Assembly: GCA_003153875.1 (NCBI GenBank)
Contig: PMBY01000190.1
Span: 2,332 to 11,698 of the forward strand
Direction of reading: 5' to 3'
Source: Myxococcales bacterium
Lineage (GTDB): Bacteria > Myxococcota > Polyangia > Fen-1088
DNA: 9,367 bases
Of this stretch, positions 1-4,993 are shown piece after piece. A model generated the notes under the pieces. The model was not told the DNA's origin. It was given only the letters and a program-made list of their open reading frames with translations, and made no database searches. Numbering within the stretch: the stretch's first letter is position 1; each line of letters opens with the position of its first letter. A program made the translations under genes and the position numbers.

Positions 1-372
1 GCCTCGCCCTTCGCCTCGGGCTCGGCCCTGTGGGACGCCGTGGTCGCCATCCCTTGCTCGGTGGGACGGTTGGCGCGCATCGCTCACGGCCTGGGCGACG
101 ATCTCATCAGCCGGGCCGCGGACGTGGCCTTGAAGGAACGGCGCAAGCTGGTGCTGGTGGTGCGCGAGACCCCGCTGTCGCAGATCCACCTGGAGAACAT
201 GTTGGCGGTGACACGCGCAGGGGCTGTGGTCTTGCCGGCGGCGCCGTCGTTCTACTTTCGGCCGACCACCGTTGAGCAGCTTGCCGACACAGTGGTGGCG
301 CGCGTGCTCGACCAACTGGGCATTGTCCACTCGCTTGGGCCCCGATGGGCCGAGGAGGACGCGCGGCGATGA
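1..372 (+). CDS. ubiX: UbiX-type flavin prenyltransferase, 3' part (5' truncated by window edge)
   Basis: Frame 1 is open from the first base to TGA at 370-372, giving 123 C-terminal residues of a family usually about 190-210 aa long. UbiX makes prenylated FMN from FMN and dimethylallyl phosphate; this cofactor serves UbiD-type decarboxylases. In the futalosine pathway the UbiX-like protein is also called MqnM. Visible family motifs are ASGS at the very start, AIPCS (residues 16-20), LKERRKL followed by RETPLSQIHLENM (flavin and phosphate binding region), the FYFRP tyrosine motif, and VVARVLDQLG near the end. From memory, the Lys, Arg and Tyr in these blocks match residues binding dimethylallyl phosphate in studied UbiX enzymes. 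The visible GTG at 40 lies inside the conserved fold and is not the real start. The stop overlaps the next gene by ATGA, and the following genes are menaquinone genes, so a role in menaquinone decarboxylation is likely. The family call is very secure; the pathway assignment is from context. Confidence 0.95.
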   Translation, partial: ASPFASGSALWDAVVAIPCSVGRLARIAHGLGDDLISRAADVALKERRKLVLVVRETPLSQIHLENMLAVTRAGAVVLPAAPSFYFRPTTVEQLADTVVARVLDQLGIVHSLGPRWAEEDARR

Positions 373-965
373 GCAGCCGTGTCGCAACGGCGACGAGCCC
401 CTCCGCGGATCTCTTCGTCATCGGCCGGGCCGCCCAGGCGGCATCCCGGAGCGCGACGGACGGACGCGGCTTCTTCGGTTGCAGCACCTTCATCGCGACG
501 TCACTTCCCATGCTGACCGAAGCCACGGGCCGCGGGCTGCGCGGCTTGCTCCGGCTTTCCCTGACGGCCGAAGAACCCGTGCAGGAGCAAGAAGGGCGCT
601 TGGCCCAGCTTGCGGATCAAGTTCGCGAAGGTCTGGTTCTCGACGGCGTCGTGCCCACACCCGAAGAAGATTGCCTGGGACTTGCCACCTTGCTGTTTGT
701 CGCCCGCTGTCGCCTGGCCCTGGCCGGAGTGCCGCATGTGCTCGTCGATCTGGATCGTCTCGGCCCCAAGTTGGGTCAGTTGGCGCTAGCTTTCGGCGCC
801 GACGAGCTTTGCGGGCCCATCGTGGAAACGCGGGCGCTGCGCCTGGGCGACAACGCCGGCAGCCGAGCGATCACACGCGTCGAGGCAGCCCAGCTTCTGT
901 GCGGGGCCGGGCTGCGTGCCTTCGAGCGCGTAGCGGGAGGTGGGCTGGAGGAGTTCCCGCCGTGA
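369..965 (+). CDS. MqnE/MqnC (CofH-like) paralogue lacking the radical-SAM core; function unknown
   Basis: 198-aa protein starting at ATG 369, which overlaps the ubiX stop (ATGA). GAGGAGG at 352-358 is a good ribosome binding site; the in-frame ATG at 345 lies upstream of it and is less likely. By eye, residues 121-153 (PHV...LGPKLGQLALAFGADEL...PIVE) align with the C-terminal domain of MqnE and MqnC next door: MqnC has MGPAVGQVALRFGGNDF and MqnE has GIKTAQTAQWFGADDL. Residues 102-120 match the preceding helix, and residues 48-88 (GLR, TAEE...EGRLAQLADQ) match the segment with GLR...ETIEERVEHLLRL. Residues 14-45 (DLFVIGRAAQ...GRGFF...FIATS) resemble the N-terminal helix and first strand of both enzymes. 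The roughly 170 residues between, with the CxxxCxxC 4Fe-4S motif and the GGG substrate block, are absent. Its five cysteines are scattered and do not form that motif, so it should not do radical-SAM chemistry. It may be a structural partner or a decayed copy kept in frame. The homology is from visual alignment only. Confidence 0.85.
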   Translation: MSSRVATATSPSADLFVIGRAAQAASRSATDGRGFFGCSTFIATSLPMLTEATGRGLRGLLRLSLTAEEPVQEQEGRLAQLADQVREGLVLDGVVPTPEEDCLGLATLLFVARCRLALAGVPHVLVDLDRLGPKLGQLALAFGADELCGPIVETRALRLGDNAGSRAITRVEAAQLLCGAGLRAFERVAGGGLEEFPP

Positions 966-2086
966 CCCTCGCCTCGATTTCCGAGAGAGTGAGCGCTGGG
1001 ATCCCGCTGTCTTTCGACGACGGCGTTGCCCTTTTCCGTGAGCCGGATCTGCTCAAGCTGGGCGCGCTGGCCAACCAGATGCGCGAGCAGCGCCACGGTG
1101 ATCGCACCACCTTCAATCGCAACCTGCACATCAACCCGAGCAACCTGTGCGTAGCGAGCTGTCCGCTGTGCTCGTTCTCGCGCCGCAACCCCGAGCAGCC
1201 CGGGGCCTACACCCTCAGCTTGTCGCAGGTATGGGACAAGCTCCAGGCGAGACTGGACGCTGGCGATTGCGTGACTGAAGTCCACGTGGTGGGCGGGCTC
1301 AATGACAGTCTGCCTTTCGACTACTACGTCGAACTTCTGGCCGGACTAAAAAGCATCCAGCCCACGCTTCACATCAAGGCCTTCAGTGCGGTCGAGATCT
1401 TCCACTTTCACAAGCTCTTCCAATTGGAAGTGCGCGAGGTCCTGCAACGCCTGGTGGCGGCTGGGCTAGGCTCGCTGCCCGGAGGAGGCGCCGAGATCTT
1501 CGCACCCCGGGTGCGCCAGCGCATCTGCCCCAACAAGTGCAACGCCGAACAGTGGCTGCAGGTCCATCGCACGGCACACCAGTTGGGTCTGCGCTCCAAC
1601 TGCACCATGCTCTATGGCACCATCGAGACCATCGAAGAACGGGTCGAGCACCTACTGCGCTTACGTACTCTTCAGGAGGAAACCGGCGGGTTCCAGGCCT
1701 TCATCCCCCTGACCTTTCACCCGGACAACAACGCCCTTTCGCATCTTCCCGCACCCACGGCGGTCGACGATCTGCGCGTGTGCGCGGTGTCGCGGCTGGT
1801 GCTGCACAACATTCCGCACATCAAGGCCTACTGGATCTCTTTGGGAATCAAGACCGCGCAGACCGCACAGTGGTTCGGCGCCGACGATCTGGACGGCACC
1901 GTGCAAGAGGAAAAAATCTATCACCTGGCTGGCTCAGATGCGCCGCAGTCCCTGACGCCGGCTGAAATTGTCCATCTCATCCGCGCGGCCGGCCGCACGC
2001 CCGTGGAACGGGACACGCTGTACAACGTCGTGGCACAAGGCGAGGCCCTGCCCACGTGCGCGTCGCCTGCGGGAGGGCAGCGATGA
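962..2086 (+). CDS. mqnE: Aminofutalosine synthase MqnE (radical SAM)
   Basis: 374 aa from GTG 962. The start overlaps the previous stop (GTGA) and has GGAGGAG at 947-953, eight bases upstream; the open frame further upstream is a shadow of the previous genes. MqnE joins 3-((1-carboxyvinyl)oxy)benzoate to the adenosyl part of SAM, giving 6-amino-6-deoxyfutalosine, in the cytoplasm. The 4Fe-4S motif CxxxCxxC is at C63, C67 and C70, after HINPSNLC. Other family blocks are HVVGGLND (108-115), HIKAFSAVEI, LPGGGAEIF (172-180), RICPNKCNAEQWLQVHRTAH, MLYGTIET, ETGGFQAFIPLTFHPDNN, IPHIKAYW and FGADDLDGTVQEEKIYH (GADDL from G306). The KAFSAVEI block and the GTVQEEKIYH ending favour MqnE over MqnC. Its length is normal for the family. 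Its neighbours MqnA-MqnC and UbiX support the pathway. The gene looks complete and intact. Confidence 0.96.
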   Translation: MTLASISERVSAGIPLSFDDGVALFREPDLLKLGALANQMREQRHGDRTTFNRNLHINPSNLCVASCPLCSFSRRNPEQPGAYTLSLSQVWDKLQARLDAGDCVTEVHVVGGLNDSLPFDYYVELLAGLKSIQPTLHIKAFSAVEIFHFHKLFQLEVREVLQRLVAAGLGSLPGGGAEIFAPRVRQRICPNKCNAEQWLQVHRTAHQLGLRSNCTMLYGTIETIEERVEHLLRLRTLQEETGGFQAFIPLTFHPDNNALSHLPAPTAVDDLRVCAVSRLVLHNIPHIKAYWISLGIKTAQTAQWFGADDLDGTVQEEKIYHLAGSDAPQSLTPAEIVHLIRAAGRTPVERDTLYNVVAQGEALPTCASPAGGQR

Positions 2087-3981
2087 GCCAGCGGCTGCGC
2101 CTGGCCGCGGTTTCCTTTCTGAACGCGCGGCCCATCACCTACGGGATCGAGCAGGGCCTGGTGGGCGCCGAACGCTTCGACCTGCGTTTCGCCGAACCAT
2201 CGCGCTGTGCCGCCGCGGTGGCCGCAGGCGAGGCAGACCTGGGGCTCATGCCCATCGCCAGCTACGCGGCCTCGGCCGAAGAACTGCGCGTGGTGCCCGG
2301 TATTGGCATCGCCAGCCGCGGCCCGGTGCGCACGGTTGTGCTGGTGGGTCAGGTGCCATGGGAAGAAATGACCGCCATCGCGCTCGACGGAGCCTCGCGT
2401 ACCTCGCAGATGTTGGCGCGCCTTCTGACCAAAGAGCGGGGCCTTGATCCCGACTTCGTCGAAGTGCCGCACAGCCAGATCGCAGATGCGGCAAGCGGCA
2501 CACGCGGCGCTCTCATCATTGGCGATCTCGGCCTGCTCATCGACGGCCGCTTTCGCCATGTTTACGACCTGGGTGAGAAATGGCACGGCTCGGTGGGACT
2601 TCCCTTTGTCTACGCCGTCTGGGCTGGCCGGCCAGGCGTGGTCTCGACCGAAGACGTGGCGCTGTTGCAGGAAAGTCTGCGGCTGGGCTTGCAGCGCAGG
2701 GCGGAGATCGGGCGGGCCTGGGCCCTGGACAATGGCGTCGACCCTGCGGTGGGCGAGAAGTACCTGCTGGAAAACATTCGCCACCGCCTCACTTCAGACG
2801 AAATTTCCGGCGCCACGGCCTTTCTCGCGCGCAGTTACCAGGCCGGCCTTCTGGCCAAACCCATGCGCGTGCGCTTGTTCGATGCAGCGGTGCCGCCGCA
2901 CCCACAGCCGCGCTCAAGGCTGTCCCTGGATCGCCTGGTAGCGGACGCTGCCGCGGGCGAGCGCTTGAGTCTCGACGAGGGCGTGCGCCTGTATTCGGAG
3001 GCGCCCTTGTTCGACTTGGGCCAGGCCGCCGACCTTCGCCGTCAGTCGCTGCATCCGGAAGGCGTGGTGACCTACATCATTGACCGCAACATCAACTACA
3101 CCAACGCCTGCACCACTTGCTGTTCGTTCTGCAATTTCCACCGGACCCCAGGCCACCCGCAAGCCTACACACTTTCGCGCGAAGAGCTGGCGCAGAAGCT
3201 TCGCGAGACAGTCGAGCTGGGCGGCGTGCAGGTGTTGCTCCAGGGCGGTATCAATCCCGATCTGTCGCTTGCGTACTACGAAGATCTTTTTCGCTTCATG
3301 AAGGCGAACTTTCCTTTGGCGATTCACGGCTTGTCGCCCGAGGAGATTCGCTACCTGTCCGAGCGCGAGGGCTTGCCGGTGCGGACCGTGCTCGAACGCC
3401 TGGTGGCCGCGGGCCTGGATTCGGTTCCCGGCGGCGCGGCCGAGATTCTCGACGACGAAATTCGCCGACGCATCTCGCCCAAGAAATGTTCGGCTGACAC
3501 CTGGATCGATGTTATGCGCGAGGCGCATGGGCTTGGCCTGCGCACCACGGCCACCATGGTCTTTGGTTTCGGGGAATCGCCGCGGCAACTGCTGGGGCAC
3601 CTGGACCGTCTGCGCCGCCTGCAAGATCAGACCGCGGGCTTCACCGCCTTCATCTGCTGGAGCTTCCAAGCCGAGGGCACCCGCCTGCCGCTCACCGACG
3701 ACACCGGCAGCCTCCGCTATTTGCGCGTGCTGGCTCTGGCGCGCCTCTACCTCGACAACTTCCCCAACCTGCAGGTCTCCTGGGTCACCATGGGACCGGC
3801 CGTGGGACAGGTTGCCCTGCGCTTCGGCGGCAACGACTTTGGCTCGGCCATGATCGAAGAAAACGTGGTGGCCACCGCGGGCACGGTATTCAAGATTTCC
3901 GCCAGCGATATCGAACGCTGCGTGCGCGGTGCGGGCTTCATTCCTCGCCGGCGCAACATGCGCTACGAACTCATCGACTGA
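2083..3981 (+). CDS. mqnA-mqnC: Fused MqnA-MqnC: chorismate dehydratase / cyclic dehypoxanthinyl futalosine synthase
   Basis: 632 aa from ATG 2083, overlapping the mqnE stop (ATGA), with GGAGGG at 2072-2077. Residues 1 to about 268 are MqnA, which dehydrates chorismate to 3-enolpyruvyl-benzoate: SFLNARP (11-17, the SYLN-like motif whose Asn I recall as catalytically implicated), DLGLMPIASY (52-61), LDGASRTSQ (101-109), LIIGD (144-148) and PFVYAVWAGR (174-183), a periplasmic-binding-protein-like fold. A Pro-rich linker (about 269-280) leads into MqnC, a radical-SAM enzyme that closes the ring of dehypoxanthine futalosine. Its CxxxCxxC is at C343, C347 and C350; further blocks are LLQGGINPDL, VPGGAAEIL, ISPKKCSADTW, MVFGFGE, FICWSFQAEGT, VSWVTMGP and FGGNDFGSAMIEENV. 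The two enzymes catalyse the first and a later, non-consecutive step, and are normally separate proteins of about 280 and 370 aa. No stop interrupts the linker and both halves look intact, so this is a real fusion unless a base is missing from the sequence. Confidence 0.95.
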   Translation: MSQRLRLAAVSFLNARPITYGIEQGLVGAERFDLRFAEPSRCAAAVAAGEADLGLMPIASYAASAEELRVVPGIGIASRGPVRTVVLVGQVPWEEMTAIALDGASRTSQMLARLLTKERGLDPDFVEVPHSQIADAASGTRGALIIGDLGLLIDGRFRHVYDLGEKWHGSVGLPFVYAVWAGRPGVVSTEDVALLQESLRLGLQRRAEIGRAWALDNGVDPAVGEKYLLENIRHRLTSDEISGATAFLARSYQAGLLAKPMRVRLFDAAVPPHPQPRSRLSLDRLVADAAAGERLSLDEGVRLYSEAPLFDLGQAADLRRQSLHPEGVVTYIIDRNINYTNACTTCCSFCNFHRTPGHPQAYTLSREELAQKLRETVELGGVQVLLQGGINPDLSLAYYEDLFRFMKANFPLAIHGLSPEEIRYLSEREGLPVRTVLERLVAAGLDSVPGGAAEILDDEIRRRISPKKCSADTWIDVMREAHGLGLRTTATMVFGFGESPRQLLGHLDRLRRLQDQTAGFTAFICWSFQAEGTRLPLTDDTGSLRYLRVLALARLYLDNFPNLQVSWVTMGPAVGQVALRFGGNDFGSAMIEENVVATAGTVFKISASDIERCVRGAGFIPRRRNMRYELID

Positions 3982-3994
3982 TTGAGATCTCAAT
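3981..3994. repeat. 14-bp perfect palindrome spanning both convergent stop codons
   Basis: ATTGAGATCTCAAT reads identically on both strands. It begins on the last base of the mqnA-mqnC TGA and contains the TGA of the convergent lipoprotein gene; only eight bases separate the two genes. It has no loop and no T-run, so it is not a classical terminator. A palindrome of this length is expected by chance about once in 16 kb, so it may mean nothing. Confidence 0.4.
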
Positions 3995-4727
3995 AGCCCG
4001 CGTGCACATTGGGCACGTACAGAGCGAGGCTGTGGACCAACGGGTGCGGGCTATCCGAGGATTCGGCCACAGAGAGACACAAGCTCATGTCGTAGCCAGA
4101 GATTTTGCCCGACACTTGCAGAGTGCCGGTCAATCCGCTGGTGTAGCTATCCACTGGTGGGGTGGTGCAGAGGTAGTTCATAGGATCACAACCAACGAAT
4201 ACCTGCACGCCCCAGGCATTGGGCAGGTTGGCCAGATCGAGTGTGGCGGGGAGCACAAAATCCGTGTTGCGCCATGTGACCCAGATCGGCCAGACGAATG
4301 TCTCGGCAATGGCCTGGAACTCGCCTCCCTCGCAGCAGTCGTATGGGATCGCGTTCCCGCTGACCGCTGGATAGGACTCGATGCCGTTGACCACCATGTG
4401 GCTGGTCGGTCCACTGCAGAAATCACTGAGCGCGGCATCTGGCAAAGACGACGGCACCTCATTCGCGGCATCCGGCAACGCGGGAGCGACGTCACTCAAC
4501 CCGGGCGCATCCGAGAACGCGGGTGAAACGTCACTCAACACAGGCGCTTCGGGCGACGCGGGAGCGACGTCAAAGAACAAAGAGGGCGCATCTGCAGCCA
4601 TGGTGGCAATCGAACTGTCCCCGACCACGGGAGCCGCACCGTCGTGCCCCACACCGAGTCCGGATCGGTTGCCACAAGCACACAACAGGCAAAGAGCCAA
4701 CTTCGATCCGCCGCGAATGGTCTGCAT
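3990..4727 (-). CDS. Predicted lipoprotein with Ala/Pro/Asp repeat linker and Cys-rich C-terminal domain
   Basis: 245 aa from ATG 4727, chosen because it starts directly at a signal peptide: MQTIRGGSK, then a short hydrophobic core LALCLLCA, then lipobox LCA-C with Cys18 as the likely lipidated residue. The open frame continues upstream to 4838, but that adds 37 residues before the signal. No strong Shine-Dalgarno is seen. Residues about 25-105 are low-complexity, rich in Ala, Pro, Asp and Ser, with a 13-residue repeat (APxLSDVxPAxxD) that probably tethers the rest away from the membrane. Residues about 106-245 form a compact domain with six cysteines (FCSG, DCCEG, GCDP, YLCTT, LCLS), which could make three disulphides, and several Trp/Tyr/Val-rich beta-like stretches. 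I do not recognise its fold or function. Similar Asp/Pro/Ala linkers are common in myxobacterial lipoproteins. It is convergent with the mqn operon, eight bases away, and apparently unrelated to it. Confidence 0.72.
   Translation of the reverse strand: MQTIRGGSKLALCLLCACGNRSGLGVGHDGAAPVVGDSSIATMAADAPSLFFDVAPASPEAPVLSDVSPAFSDAPGLSDVAPALPDAANEVPSSLPDAALSDFCSGPTSHMVVNGIESYPAVSGNAIPYDCCEGGEFQAIAETFVWPIWVTWRNTDFVLPATLDLANLPNAWGVQVFVGCDPMNYLCTTPPVDSYTSGLTGTLQVSGKISGYDMSLCLSVAESSDSPHPLVHSLALYVPNVHAGY
4477..4593 (-). repeat. Three 39-bp tandem repeats coding a 13-residue linker unit
   Basis: Units at 4477-4515, 4516-4554 and 4555-4593 share (on the + strand) AACGCGGG, ACGTCA and GGCGC at matching positions. 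Each is 13 codons of the lipoprotein linker, reading roughly (S/P)(D/E)APxLSDVxPAx. The period is a multiple of three, so gain or loss of a unit keeps the frame. Units A and B are closest; unit C has diverged in its second half. Confidence 0.75.
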
Positions 4728-4993
4728 GGGACAGAGTCTAGACCTGACCTCGGCTCTGCGGAAGCTCATGTCGGGAAGAATCCCCGGCCACAGCTCCCAG
4801 ACACGCGCGCCGGCGTGACGCGTTTGTGGCGTGAACACGCCGGAACGTCGTTGCGGGCTATCCGAAACCGCGCGTGGAGGCGAGGGCAGTCACCGGCAAG
4901 GTCATGGCACTGGGCCGGAGGAGGTGTAGATGCAGCCTGGGCCGGCCCTAGCGATTGCGCACGCGACAGCTGAGGCCGCCGCGTGCGACGGGA
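4728..4993. other. Intergenic region between the two minus-strand lipoprotein genes, with GGCGTG repeats
   Basis: 266 bases with no convincing gene. It lies downstream of the 961-aa gene and upstream of the 245-aa gene, so it should hold a terminator for the first and a promoter for the second; I can identify neither with certainty. It does contain CCGGCGTG (4810-4817) and its inverse CACGCCGG (4836-4843), plus another GGCGTGA at 4828-4834 that forms GGCGTG-AA-CACGCC (4828-4841). This cluster sits about 85-115 bases upstream of the 245-aa lipoprotein start and could be an operator. A 10-bp palindrome GGGCCGGCCC is at 4939-4948. Confidence 0.4.

Noticed and set aside
272..961. Long N-terminal extension of the mqnE reading frame
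   Set aside because: It overlaps ubiX and the 198-aa gene in another frame, is Arg/Pro/Gly-rich low-complexity typical of an off-frame read in GC-rich DNA, and GTG 962 has a strong Shine-Dalgarno and gives the normal family length.
1921..2784. 287-codon minus-strand frame opposite mqnE/mqnA
   Set aside because: Antisense shadow of genes with clear family motifs; no domain recognised.
2914..3993. 359-codon minus-strand frame opposite mqnC
   Set aside because: Antisense to a conserved radical-SAM domain; no signal, motif or ribosome site supports it.
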